Assembly (NCBI GenBank): GCA_963930775.1
Contig: OZ005691.1
Span: 5,763,000-5,826,999, forward strand
Length of the DNA: 64,000 nt
From: Cliona cf. orientalis
Lineage: Eukaryota > Porifera > Demospongiae > Clionaida > Clionaidae
Direction: 5' to 3'
The position numbers were made by a program, and so were the translations under genes. Below the pieces are notes generated by a model. It was given only the letters and a program-made list of their open reading frames with translations, made no database searches and was not told the DNA's origin. Shown piece by piece: positions 50,001-59,342 of the stretch; the first letter of the stretch is position 1; each line of letters begins with the position of its first letter.

Positions 50001-52859
50001 GGCCTTTCCTCAATCTCAGCCTTGTAGAAGTCACAGTGGCGGCTGAAAAGGCTTCTTAAGAGGCCAAGGTCGACGCTACTATTAATCACAGTCTAGTTGT
50101 TTCATTACCCTACCAGTGTTGTTCGCCAGTCAAGACGCTACCTCCGCATGCTGAGGAGAGTCTCCACACGCCAAGAAGGCAACTCAGCATGTGGAGGTTT
50201 GTCTCTGCACGCGGAGAACGTTCGCCCGCATGCGGAACTGGCTCTCTGCACGCGGAGAATGTACATTGTACGTCCACATGGCTGGCCCTCCACATGCGGA
50301 AATGGGCGTTGTGCGGTAAATTGCACTTCTCGGCTTTCATAGCTCAACCTCTAATTAATACCACCCAGATCTGCAGATGTGTTTAATTTGCCCTGGCTGG
50401 TAGTTGTGATTTATTTATTTTCCTCTCCCTCCTCCATGCTTCGCATGTCTAGTAGTTACATAAAATCGAGTCGGCCACCTTGTCAGCGTGCGGAGAATCT
50501 GCTCCGCATGCAGAGGTAACGTCTTGACGTGCGGAGACCTTTTTTCAAACAATCACAGCCTAGTCGTTTCATTACCCCACCAGTGTTAATAGTAGCGTCG
50601 ACCTTGGCGTGCTTAACCTCTTGATTTCTACAAGGAGGAAAGGCCCGGCGTGAAGGGTGTGGCTAGCGAGAATAGGTCTGGTGCACCACAATTAAATAGT
50701 ATACTAGTAAGTTGTAGCTATTGAACACTTTAAGGCGGGGCTATTCCGATAGCGGGATAATAGCGATAAATTGCACTTCAAACGGCTGTTTTTCGTAACA
50801 CACAGGGGATAATCAAACCTTTGCTGCAGCATAGGATAGATTAGCCTTTGGACATGCTGAGCACCGCCTGTGATCGCTGAACTACCTGCATGTTTCGTAC
50901 CTCCGCATATGGAGCAGGGTCTCCACATGCAGAGAACGTATGTCTGCATGCGGAGCTAGCCCTCCGCATGCGGAAATGGGTGTCATGCGGTAAATTGCAC
51001 TTCTCCGCTTCCATAGTTGAGGGCAATCACAGTGTTCTCCCATTATGGCATAGCAGGTGGGTACAATAATTATTTGGGAGGAGTACATGTATGTGACCAC
51101 ATCACACAAGAAACTATGAGTGCAGCAAAAACAATTGTAATGATACAGTAGATGGTCATTATTTGTGAGGAGTTTGTGACCACATCACTCTTCAAAGATT
51201 AACTAGTGTCAGTGCTGAAAGTGCTTGGGGAAAACATTACAATCGACAGATGAAATTAAAATTGATGCAAAATGGGTAATCCTCTTCTACATTTAGTATC
51301 AGCAAGCGATTACTTACCAACAAGCATAATGAAGTGGAGTTTGCTTCCAGAAAGTATCAGTCCATCCAGTAGAACATCCTTGTACCTCTACGAGATACTT
51401 CACCAGCTCTAGGTGGCCATGCCTAATGCTATAAAAAGGAGAGTGAGTGATTCAGAGCTACACAATTGTAATCCCTTCACATCATATAATTTCGTTACGT
51501 GTATAATTCTGCTTGGCTATATGTACTCAGCAACTGCAAACGTGCCTATAAGCTGTATCTACTACATGTAATTTTGAATCGTAATTATGTCAATATTCTA
51601 TAATATTGTACTCATAATTATCAGGGTTTCTTTCAGAAAATTTCCCAAGAGGGGGCGAAACCAGGGTTCGGTGAAATTTGGGGGGGGGCAAAGTAGAATC
51701 AAACAAGATGCCATAAAGGGGGGTGTGGGGGTCCTCCCCCAGAAAACTTTTGGAATTTAGGTCCTCTCAGACCGTTTCTGGCGCAATCTGAGAGCCAAAA
51801 TTAGCTGTGCCATTGCCTATTTCTCTGTCACAGTATTTGTAATTGACAATGTGAGAATGCCAAGGGGGGGCAAAGTGGTTCCAAGGGGGGGCGAATGCCC
51901 CTCCCCGCCCCCCCCTGAAAGAAACCCTGATTATTACTAAATTCACTATCCTAAAACAACCCGTGCTATATATAGTATGGGTATTGTGGCTCACACTAAT
52001 AGTGAAACCAACTATTTCTAAGAAGTAAAGTTATAGTTATAGCACGGGGCCAGGGATTTATGGCAGTAAACTGACCCGAGTCCGAGGGCATAGCCCGAAG
52101 ATAAGGGTGGAATACGTTGCCATAAATCTCTGGCAACCGTGCTATAATTATTATCCCCCCTGATTGGCTAAAAGTCACGTTCACTATAGTCTACATGCAT
52201 AGCAACAACCGTTCTAACCTAGCAACAATAGTTCTGAACAGAAAGAGAGTTGCACAGTAAACAAACCAGCAAAGAAACAACCGATGATCGGTGGCTTGAG
52301 CTACAGGACCATGGCTAGTTGAATCAACCAGTGCTTCAGCTTTATGTGAACAGGAAGACAGTCAGGTAGCATGCGTTTTGGAGGCAGCACAGAGCTTCAG
52401 GGTAGCATGCAGCACTAGCTATGCCACTCTAGGGTACCGTACACTATGAGGCACATTTTCGAGAGAGCAACTATTCACTTGGCTAGCGCGATAAATGCAT
52501 GCTATTTCCATAGAGCGTAATACATTCAATTACCACCAACGGGCCCGGGCGTGACAGGTGCCTGGCTGGAACTTCCTGAAATGAATGTCGTTTGCATTTC
52601 ATTAAAATCCCTTCATACGTTCGCGTGGAATCCACCCCATAATAGTCTCAATTATCTATGATATTATGGCCATGACTAGTGATATTTACCTGCATGCTGT
52701 GTGCAGAGGTGTTTCTTCTGGGAATATTATTGTATCCTTGTTGGTTGCCTTCTTTGGATCCACTCCAGCAGCAATGGCCCTGCCTACTCTATCAACGTCA
52801 CCAGCTTCGCAGGCGCGAAACAGTTCCTCCTCGAGCTCGACTTGACGGCTACGAAACAT
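38789..52859 (-). CDS. Ankyrin-Roc-COR protein, gene 2 (complete, 8 exons)
   Basis: Exons in transcription order: 52859-52690, 51422-51318, 49123-49022, 48164-48063, 45358-45257, 44828-44727, 43772-43671 and 41027-38789. All junctions are in the same phase, and the total is 1008 codons (1007 residues plus stop). It has an ankyrin start unit, six repeats (57-261) and a final unit (262-315). The Roc domain carries GNSGAGKS (344-351), DFAGH (401-405) and GSHTD (468-472), followed by COR to the end. The terminal 90 codons are nearly identical to gene 1 at DNA level. As in gene 1, a stop follows GRNPL with no Death domain. The three central repeat exons sit in tandemly duplicated 0.5-1 kb units. 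Same inferred role as gene 1: a GTP-regulated ankyrin scaffold in the cytoplasm. Confidence 0.85.
41028..43670. other. Gene 2 last intron
   Basis: It contains the MITE at 41616-42172 and a run of G at 42850-42866. At about 42310-42430, GAGGTCTCTATGAGATTTAC and its inverted partner form a foldback; further GAGGTCTCTAAGTG motifs lie at 43220-43410. No exon seen. Confidence 0.55.
41616..42172. mobile_element. MITE with CCGTAAAGTCTGG termini, TA target
   Basis: Ends CCGTAAAGTCTGGTTAATAA and TTATTAATCAGACTTTACGG are inverted copies bordered by TA (41614-41615 and 42173-42174). The interior repeats AATAAGCGCATGC. A degenerate relative lies at 20940-21435. Confidence 0.82.
43671..43772 (-). CDS. 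Gene 2 ankyrin-repeat exon 7
   Basis: 102-bp exon coding DGELEIVKYLVEVQGCSAGC and ending RTPLHLACE. Flanked by ATGTAG and GTAAGT. Nearly identical to the exon at 44727. Confidence 0.88.
44018..44556. mobile_element. Element (539 bp) inserted in a duplicated gene 2 intron
   Basis: Ends CAGTAGAAGGCACAAAAACG and its complement CGTTTTTATGCCTCCTACTG are inverted. The tandem sister unit at 45055-45085 (CCCATTATACACTGTATAAT) lacks it, giving a natural empty site and showing that it arrived after the duplication. Non-coding interior; the target duplication is ambiguous. Confidence 0.75.
44727..44828 (-). CDS. Gene 2 ankyrin-repeat exon 6
   Basis: 102-bp exon coding GGELEIVKYLVEVQRCSAGC and ending RIPLHLACE. 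Flanked by ATGTAG and GTAAGT. Confidence 0.88.
45257..45358 (-). CDS. Gene 2 ankyrin-repeat exon 5
   Basis: 102-bp exon coding NGKLEIVKYLIGVQGCSAGC and ending RTPLHLACE. Flanked by ATATAG and GTAAGT. Confidence 0.88.
45846..46152. mobile_element. CAGGGGCGGAT-ended MITE with 5-bp duplication
   Basis: Ends CAGGGGCGGATACA and TGTATCCGCCCCTG are exact inverted copies, flanked by GGGAT at 45841-45845 and 46153-46157. The interior holds GCTGTAGCCCTCCCCC-type foldbacks and CGCGCTTTGCGCGCG. It is hAT-like by its termini but has a 5-bp, not 8-bp, duplication. Confidence 0.85.
46162..46390. repeat. Inverted-repeat element, copy 2
   Basis: GGATAATCACACACACTACA and TGTAGTGTGTGTGATGATCC-like ends are inverted, with the same interior as 31030-31261. 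It starts within 10 bp of the end of the CAGGGG element. Confidence 0.7.
46470..47392. repeat. Two hairpin-ended repeats and a dispersed block
   Basis: Copies at 46470-46693 and 47155-47388 share CATAGGCGTGG, CCAACAAA, GATTTTTGTGCTAA and the terminal GCGCATGCGC-type hairpin (46672-46691 degenerate; 47365-47386). Between them lie the 35.85-kb-like block (46825-46960) and an AGAGCTCTATAGAGCACATA hairpin with CCCCGCGCGC (47005-47035). Confidence 0.65.
47393..48062. other. Gene 2 intron 4, remainder
   Basis: Contains a G-rich dispersed block (47690-47730, compare 22140) and a GCATGGGGTATGTGCTCTAG motif at 47830. No exon seen. Confidence 0.5.
48063..48164 (-). CDS. Gene 2 ankyrin-repeat exon 4
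   Basis: 102-bp exon coding CGHLEMVKYLIEAQGCSARC and ending QTPLHHACR. Flanked by CCATAG and GTGAGT. Confidence 0.87.
48165..49021. other. Gene 2 intron 3
   Basis: No exon. A 0.2-kb segment at about 48770-48960 (CTAGCTACATGTA, AAAAGCTCAAG, CAATGACCTTGACCA-like) duplicates 47870-48010, again showing tandem duplication of exon-plus-intron units. Confidence 0.55.
49022..49123 (-). CDS. Gene 2 ankyrin-repeat exon 3
   Basis: 102-bp exon coding QGHLEVVKYLIEVQDCSTGC and ending RTPLYFACG. Flanked by TGTTAG and GTGAGT. Confidence 0.85.
49591..49846. mobile_element. Foldback MITE, 256 bp
   Basis: GGGGC..CCAATTTCA and TGAAATTGGGCCCCGCCCC ends are inverted, and pairing continues almost to the centre (CTACTGATGAACTAGCTAGC against GCTAGCTAGTTCATCAGTAG). 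AT flanks both ends (49589-49590 and 49847-49848), a possible 2-bp duplication as in some ISL2EU-type elements. Non-coding. Confidence 0.78.
49888..50732. repeat. Inverted-repeat element enclosing a GCATGCGGAG cluster
   Basis: TTCAATAGCTACAACTTACT (49895) returns inverted at about 50706-50725. Similarity continues inward through CCAAGGTCGACGCTACTATT and the CATTACCC.ACCAGTGTT block, giving arms of about 190-230 bp with gaps. The centre (50140-50310, 50480-50545) is full of CTCCGCATGCGGAG-type palindromes. A 61-codon open frame (50089-49904, -) lies in the left arm; I do not recognise it. Confidence 0.7.
50890..51010. repeat. Second GCATGCGGAG cluster
   Basis: Four more palindromic units (CTCCGCATATGGAG, CTCCACATGCAGAG, CTGCATGCGGAG and CTCCGCATGCGGAA) are followed by GGTAAATTGCACTTCTC, which also ends the first cluster at about 50315-50335. 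Confidence 0.7.
51318..51422 (-). CDS. Gene 2 ankyrin-repeat exon 2
   Basis: 105-bp exon coding HGHLELVKYLVEVQGCSTGW, then KQTPLHYAC. One codon longer than its gene 1 partner (25334-25435), and Trp replaces the second Cys. Flanked by CATTAG and GTAAGT. Confidence 0.85.
51622..51929. mobile_element. CAGGG-ended element, copy 2
   Basis: Ends CAGGGTTTCTTTCAG and CTGAAAGAAACCCTG are exact inverted copies flanked by ATTAT (51617-51621 and 51930-51934). The interior has G-rich blocks (GGGGGCAAAGT) related to the ABCB-intron copy at 1961-2671. Non-coding. Confidence 0.88.
52025..52165. repeat. Foldback repeat
   Basis: TTATAGTTATAGCACGG and CCGTGCTATAATTATTA enclose CCAGGGATTTATGGCA and its inverted partner TGCCATAAATCTCTGG. 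About 30-bp imperfect arms. No target duplication identified. Confidence 0.6.
52690..52859 (-). CDS. Gene 2 exon 1 (start exon, first ankyrin unit)
   Basis: ATG at 52859-52857 opens RQVELEEELFRACEAGDVDR, then AIAAGVDPKK and ends TPLHTACR at a GTAAAT donor. Collinear with gene 1 exon 1 apart from two extra codons. The shared Met position and donor phase support this start. Confidence 0.87.
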
Positions 52860-53880
52860 CTTTCACCTTTCTCTTTGCCAAGTTATCACGTGATGCAAGA
52901 ATGTGGGTGTGGCTGGGCTATACTTGATTAACACGCATGCGCAAAAAAAAACATCCACTACAGCAACTTCACTTCTATTTTTTCTGTTGCTGAAAAGTGC
53001 ATACAGAAGATATACCAATTAGCAATTATTATGTACTCTAGAATTACAAATGAACATCAGTGGATTACTTACTGAATCAGCGATTCTGATATCAATATAA
53101 TATTATATAGGAGTTCAGTAGTAACAATGTCATAGTCTTGTCGCCAGACCCCTAGGGACAAGGTTAGTAGTAACATTAACTAAATGTTTGCCACAATTGC
53201 ATGGTACTATTATCATAGCCCTCAGACAACGATGATCACCGACAATACATTAATATTATTTTATTAAATTAATGTCACTTGGATGTTTTATAAGGTCTTC
53301 ACACTAGCTGCAGGGAACAAATTTAATAATACATCAATCTCCATTAAATTTCCAATGCATGGCCAGATATCAAAGATACTAGCTCAATGCATGCTCAATA
53401 CCATTTATAAGCTTATTTCTGACGACCACTAGACCAATTTTCAGCTTTTCCGTTTCCGCTTTCCGCTTTAGTTTTCCGTTTCAGCTCTCCGTTTCCCGTT
53501 TTCCACTTCCTCCGTTTCCACTTGCCCTTTCTTTACTATATTATTAGTGAGATGACGCAAACTTGCACTGGAGCGTCTACTGCTAAGTGATGCCATATTA
53601 TTTGAGCAATTTCAAGCAATTCATTATAGTCCATTGATCATGATTTAAGGCATATTCTAAGAGTTAATTTTTGTACACTTTCTAGAATCCCATACTGGCG
53701 ATGCATAGTCCAGGTGGGGCCTGATTTTGGTCAGGTATTGTTTCAAGAGAGATTTGAACTGGAGTGTTGATAAAGATTTCTATATAGCAATCCATGGAAT
53801 TTGTTTCCTGGTTTTCTTGCATAATAATAATTATTGTTGCTGTGATATAAGGATGTCAGGAAAGAGTGTTCGTGATGATT
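52860..53880. other. Upstream region of gene 2
   Basis: The gene 2 promoter should lie at the left end, but no clear TATA or initiator is visible. At 53435-53530 there is a pyrimidine-rich run of TTTTCCG / GTTTCCGCTTTCC units. No ORF of coding character. Confidence 0.45.
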
Positions 53881-53889
53881 ACACCAAGA

Positions 53890-56250
53890 TATTTATAGCC
53901 TATTACCTGAGGTATAACTGCAGAGGAGGTAAAGAATTGCACATCTTCTCGAAATATGCATTGTGTGACATTTTCCTTCATTAAAATTAAGATTATTATT
54001 TAGAGTCCAAAAATGATGAGATGGCACTAATAACCTATTGCATGGGGCTGTGATTACAATGTATTCTGTATAGAGCAATATATCATCGTCAAACATGTTG
54101 ATTTCACTGCCAGGCGAGATGGTTGTAACAACGTTATTTATAATTATGCACAATAAACAGCAAGGGACCTAATATAGCTACTTCCTTGTGGGACACCCGA
54201 TATAACTGTTAGTTTATTTGACGTCTCTCTTAACCTGAAATCTATCAGATAGGTAGTCTTTGAGCCATCTTATTAGATTCAGATTTACTTCTTCACATTG
54301 TTGGATTAACAGAAAGTGTGGAACCTTATCGAAAACTTTGCTTACGTCAAAAAATACAACACATAGTACTTCTTTTTTTTTTGATCAAGAGCACAAGACC
54401 AATCATCAATTACTTTAATCAAGGCAGATATTGTTGATCATGATTCCATGAATCCCCATTGTCTAGGAGATTATATTATTATAAGGGCATTAGTCATAAG
54501 GTGGTCCAATAGAATTTTCTTCACAATAATTTTGGATGCTGCAGATAATATAGATATTGGTCTGTATCCTGATGTCAGATTCTTTTCTTTCCCCGGTTTC
54601 AGAATTGGTGTTATTCTGGCAGTTTTCCGTTCAAGTGGCAGTTTTCCATTAAAGTGGCACTTTACCAGTTGAGAGTGATAGATTAAGGAGATTAGAAAGA
54701 GGCAATGCTGTGGTGCAGGAAGTTTGTTTTAGCATATATTATTTGCTGACACACCATCACATCCGGTGGATTTGCTAGTATCAAGACCAATCAATAGATC
54801 ATATTATTATACTGATTCTTCTGTGAAGAATAGATGCCTTGGACAACTTTCTGGTGGCATATTCGGCTCAGCGGTGATAGGAAACTCAGACAGTGGTGTA
54901 AAACTATAATAAAAGTAGCTACAGAAGAAGCTATTTAGAGGATTAGCTTTGCCCGATGGGCCGCATTCGACTCAACACTGTTGTCATCTTCAGGTGCGTA
55001 GCTAGCCCATGAACATTGGTGTGGCTGAATTAAGTGTATTGAAAAGTGGGGGTGATGCTTAATTTTGTACACAGCCAAGATTTAGGAGCTGGTATTTAGC
55101 ATTGCTAACACAAGCTAAAAAGCTTATCTAATAATCTTGTGAAGATTGGTGTGGCGAGAGCCACATGCACTCTGCCATACCCTGGCTACGCCACTGGTCA
55201 TCTTGTGGGTTTTTCTGGTCAGTAGCTATTCTCATTAATGAGAATAGCTACTGACCAGAAAAACCTCTACATACTCAATAACTTAACCATAAAAGGATAA
55301 TATTATTGTTTTCCAAAGGGTGAGTTATTGAATTTCTCAAAAAAAGTGATGCTTGCTATCACGCAGCAGTGCGACAACTTTGTTGTGCATTGCTGTATAC
55401 CGAATGCGGTCAGCAACTGTGCTAGCATCGTTTTGTTTAATGCGTCGCCACAGTATGTTACGTTTCCTCATAGCTTTTTTAATCTCACAGTCAGTGATCC
55501 AGGGAATTCTTCTGAAGTTCTTGGTGTTGATCGTAATATGTGGAATTGAAATTTCCATGATTTGCAAGAAGTAATGCTTCCAGCTAGATCAATACAGGCT
55601 GGGATCACTATTGCTCAGCAGATTCTCCCATTCAACAGATTCCAGTAACTCTACAGCTTGGTCAAAGTAATAAAAAATTTGAACTGGCCATGGGTGGTCT
55701 ATAAAAAGAGCAAGATAAAATTCAGGATTATTTGTGGGTAACTTACAAGATAACGTGAGTAATTCAAAATCAGGGCTCCCTTTGAACAAAACAGAATGTG
55801 AAAACATAAATTATTATTATTATGAACATGAATTATAAGGCCACCACCATGTCCGATGCGGTCCAACCTGACAACATTGTAGCCCTGAAGATTCCACAAC
55901 ACAAACAAAAGCTAGGGCACAAACTAGCACAAATCAGGCATAAATTATCAGATTTTGGAATAATGCTACAATCATTAAAGTAAAGTACACTTATATTATC
56001 ATGCTGGCCATCACGAATTTGCAACGTTGTTTTCCCTTAAAAATGGAGCTGCATTGCTTTCATCAGTACGGGTCGGTGCGATAGTCTCCATGTTTGCACT
56101 GTCCTCACCAACAGTACTAGTAGTGGTTTGTTCTGATTGGGGGGTCATGCTATCGGTACCTGCATCTGGCTCTTTATTCCGTTCACCTTCATTTTCCCGT
56201 TCATGATCACCTTCATTTCCCCCGCTAGCGGAATTCTCATCTTAATAGGG
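53890..56250 (-). pseudogene. Degenerate CR1/Jockey-like LINE (endonuclease-RT)
   Basis: Read on the minus strand. An acidic open stretch (56243-56022) has DENSASGGNEGDHE and ends NNVANS. An AP-endonuclease part (about 56020-55600) has GYNVVRLDRIGHGGG. A linker follows with RIPWITDCEIKKAMRKRN (about 55510). The RT part has GLDTSKSTGCDGVSANN (about 54750), ARITPILKPGK and GYRPISILSAASKI (about 54620-54540), SKVFDKVPHFLL (about 54320), and a YADD-box equivalent MFDDDILLYTEY (about 54095). Several stops and frameshifts break it, and the first residue of the ADD box is changed to Asp. Known family role: target-primed reverse transcription. This copy is dead and is truncated at its 3' end. Confidence 0.82.
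55208..55265. repeat. Perfect 58-bp palindrome without spacer
   Basis: 29-bp arms (55208-55236 and 55237-55265) are exact reverse complements meeting at ATT/AAT. It lies within the degenerate LINE, so it was inserted or created after the LINE decayed. Confidence 0.92.
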
Positions 56251-56284
56251 CTTTGTAGCTACATAATTTATGTAAAATGGAAGA

Positions 56285-56400
56285 AAATCCCATGAGTGAC
56301 ACATGGGAAGGATTTACGTCATCAAACCCATGAGTGACTCATGGGATTGATTTAGCTACGTCATTTTTCCCATGAGTCACTCATGGGAAGGATTTATGTC
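56285..56400. repeat. Cluster of CCCATGAGTGACTCATGGG palindromes
   Basis: Three palindromic units (one with TGAGTGACACATG, two with ATGAGTCACTCAT type cores) alternate with GGATTTACGTCAT or TAGCTACGTCAT. The cores contain TGAGTCA/TGACTCA (AP-1-like) and TACGTCA (CRE-like) matches. It adjoins the 5' side of the LINE relic. A looser ATGATTTACGTACTC / GCGTAAATCC pair follows to about 56545. Confidence 0.7.
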
Positions 56401-56549
56401 TCTCTTGAATGGCGTAAATTCCCTGAAAGTTAATCAAATTCTTTTAAAGTTTATAATAATTATACATGGGAATGATTTACGTACTCTTAATTAAAGAGTA
56501 AAACCGGTATTTAACGAGAAATGCGTAAATCCTCCCCATGTATAGACAC

Positions 56550-58600
56550 ACACCAAGCAATTTTATTAAGGAAGGATTTATGCAATGATGAGGAGCACCT
56601 GTGATTAGGTGAATTTGACATAATTCATTCCCATGTATCATCACAAAGGAGCCAGGATTCATAGGATATAACACTTTAGTATGCACAGAAAGCACATTAA
56701 ACTAATACAGTCGCTATGGAGATCACCAATTGATTATAGATTGAATCAGATAAGTATAATATTATTATCCACTTGGAGATGCATTGAAGACATCCTTGGA
56801 GGGCTTGTATTGTAGAGGAGGGCACACAACATCATAGCAAAGCTGTAAATTTAATCATATATGATGTACGTATGTGTGTGCTGAGGGGATCTATATAGCT
56901 AGTAAGTTTGGTGTGTGTTGTGTAACTGATGTTATTCATAACCTTGCCATAATAATAATATCATCACCTGTCTAATCATTTTGGCATACATGGTCAGGCA
57001 TTGTTCACATTAGATCATTGCGTGATAAGAATCAATTTGTAATTTTTCCTTCTGACTGACCTCTCCTATATTATTATGAGAGCCAAGGCTTCCACCGACA
57101 ATTGAATGATTGTAGAACTTGAGAAACTTTGCCACAGTCTGAGCCATCCTTGTCCATTCCAATGCTCCAGGATTGTCCTTAGTAATGATTTACAGGGCCC
57201 TGATCTGGCTTCAGGGAGCCACCCCCTTTCGCTAAAATTTTTTTTTTCCAAAGTATAGGAGGTATCCACTTTCATTAGCCAGCCACCTCCCTTAAATCAG
57301 TATGGATAGAAAAGCAACCCCATCAGCCATGCACCAGCCTTCCTTGTATCCAGCCCCTCTTATCAAGTTATTCATTAGAATGCTCATTATATTATTATAA
57401 TATTACATGTGCAGAACCACAGAGACCATACAGTTTACCAAAGCCCCCTCCTCCAGGTATCTAAAATTTCTTTTTTAATTTTAATTACGGTCACCTCATC
57501 TCAGTTGCGTTCTCCACCCCTCCTCCTATAATGTGCAGTGCCATTGTTACAGTAGTATGCTTATTCTCAGTGCTTGTGTTAAAATCAATAGAGAGATGCA
57601 AATCTCAAGAAATAAGCATTGAAGTGAACTACTGCATAGCTATTATACATGAAGCATTACATGTAGTAATAGTCTAAGACTGAAATCATTGAGCACAAAG
57701 ATCCAATTATAGAGAAAGCAACATCGATTCGGAAACGTGTCAGCTACAAGTGGTATGCTTCATAGTGTGCTATACAATGTCATGTAATAATGATATTCTA
57801 TACTGGAGCTTGCTGCTGCATGTACTCTCTATAAAACAAGGAAAAACGGACGAACCAGTTACCAGTGACGGTCCGGTCACATGTGCCACAGTAACATACA
57901 TTATCACTCAGCTCAGAGAAACAGGACTGTTTTATAAATGAATGCTCTATCACTGTATGTCATGCATGCAGTATTGTGTGGAGTGTATTATGATTGTACG
58001 TATGACATTGTGTTCTCTTAGTGTGTTGTGTGTTGCTACATGTGTCAATAAAGTTACGTATGCAGGCTGTGTTTATAAGCTGAAATGTCTACCCATTGTA
58101 TATGCGACAATTTTTATTATTCTCACACTCTCAGGTCCATATCATGCCTTGTTAAATTTGACTATTACACTGTTTAAGGACTTTACCACAAAATTTAATA
58201 CTTGACCACCACAAGCAGCTACTGCAGTTGTAAGGGTTGTGACCACTTACCACATGAAAATGTACACATGTTGAGATTGGAATGGGACTTTGTGTTACAG
58301 ATATGGAATGTGAGTGCATTATCAAAACACAGGAGGAACAGTAGTAATAATATTCATTAGCTAGTTTTACTTGAATAATGACAATGATGGAGCCTTGGGT
58401 GCATAATCTGCACACAAGTAAGCCTGCTGTCAGTATGGGCCAAACTGTGGGTGCACATGGTACCATGAGAATAATAAATATGCATGTCTGTAACATAAAA
58501 AAAATTATATCTGTGCTTGGTATATTTTGTCATTATGAGAGCGTTCAGTTACAATCATTACCTATCATACACAGCAGCTAGTCTTGAGATAGTATTATCG
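56550..58600. other. Spacer between gene 3 fragment and LINE
   Basis: AT-rich DNA with short open frames on both strands that lack coding character. I see no recognisable gene or delimited repeat. Confidence 0.5.
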
Positions 58601-58609
58601 CACCGTACC

Positions 58610-58925
58610 GTGTAAAGGTCTGGCTCCATGAAGCTTTAGCAAGTAGTAGTGCAAGAATCTCAGGGTCTGTTATTAATTTTCATGACAAAACTCTAGGTGG
58701 TACAAGAACTGGCATATCATGTCACAGTCAAGCTCAGGAAAGAGAGAAGCAAGTATCGAAAGTGGCACCACTCCAGTGCTGGTGGACCAGGAGATATATA
58801 TTCTGATGCTCCTTAAACCCCTCAGGGACAAAGAGAACTCCATTGACTTGAGACAGAAAAACGGCTTGGTCAAATTTGATCCAACTGATTTCTGGCTGCT
58901 GATAAAGAGAATAATATGTTCTGGT
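58610..58925 (-). pseudogene. COR fragment of an Ank-Roc-COR gene
   Basis: Minus-strand DNA matches the middle of the COR region: QQPEISWIKFDQAVFLSQVN, PEGFKEHQN, then after a frame break STGVVPLSILASLFPELD and FLYHLEFCHE. Only about 0.3 kb is present, frameshifted, with no flanking exon. It lies just downstream of gene 3 and is a leftover of duplication or unequal crossing-over. Confidence 0.85.
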
Positions 58926-59139
58926 TTTAGTTTTTGTACGCTGGATGGGATCACTGATCAACGATAGTTAGAATAGTTCAAGAGACAATACAAGTAGTTA
59001 GTGTTATGGATGTAGCAATTGAAGGATAATCTTGGGTAGCTACTTACAAAGATTTTTAATCACCCAGAACAATGGGTATGATATAATAATATTATGGGTA
59101 GATACAATGTACAACACGTGAACACATGACAATGCACTG

Positions 59140-59342
59140 CTACACAATGTCTAAAAGTAAACTGACAATGAAATTTTGATTTAAAAGCATGACATTGTGC
59201 AGTGATGTGACTAGTATCATTAAAAATTTACCGAGCGCTATTGCCAGGTCCTTCCAGTCTGGGGCCACTCTTTCAATGACTCGAACTTTCCTTCCATCAA
59301 CACCTTCCAGCATCTGTAGCTCATGTAGTGTGGGCCGGTCAT
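59140..59342 (-). CDS. Gene 3 truncated Death-domain exon
   Basis: Aligned with the intact exon at 36805-37124, the two agree up to LAIALG. Gene 3 then jumps to sequence that in the other copy lies after the stop codon (compare AAAAATTTAC at 36798 and 59222). About 190 bp coding the second half of the Death fold is deleted, and translation ends in a non-homologous tail of about 25 residues. Confidence 0.8.

Noticed and set aside
16005..51422. Regularly recurring 100-bp segments as a possible CRISPR-like or satellite array
   Set aside because: Each segment is a coding ankyrin exon with GT-AG borders, and the spacers are 0.4-8.8-kb introns.
57750..58205. Cys-rich ORFs possibly coding small secreted peptides
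   Set aside because: Starts and lengths are at chance level for AT-rich DNA, with no signal peptide followed by a coherent Cys pattern.
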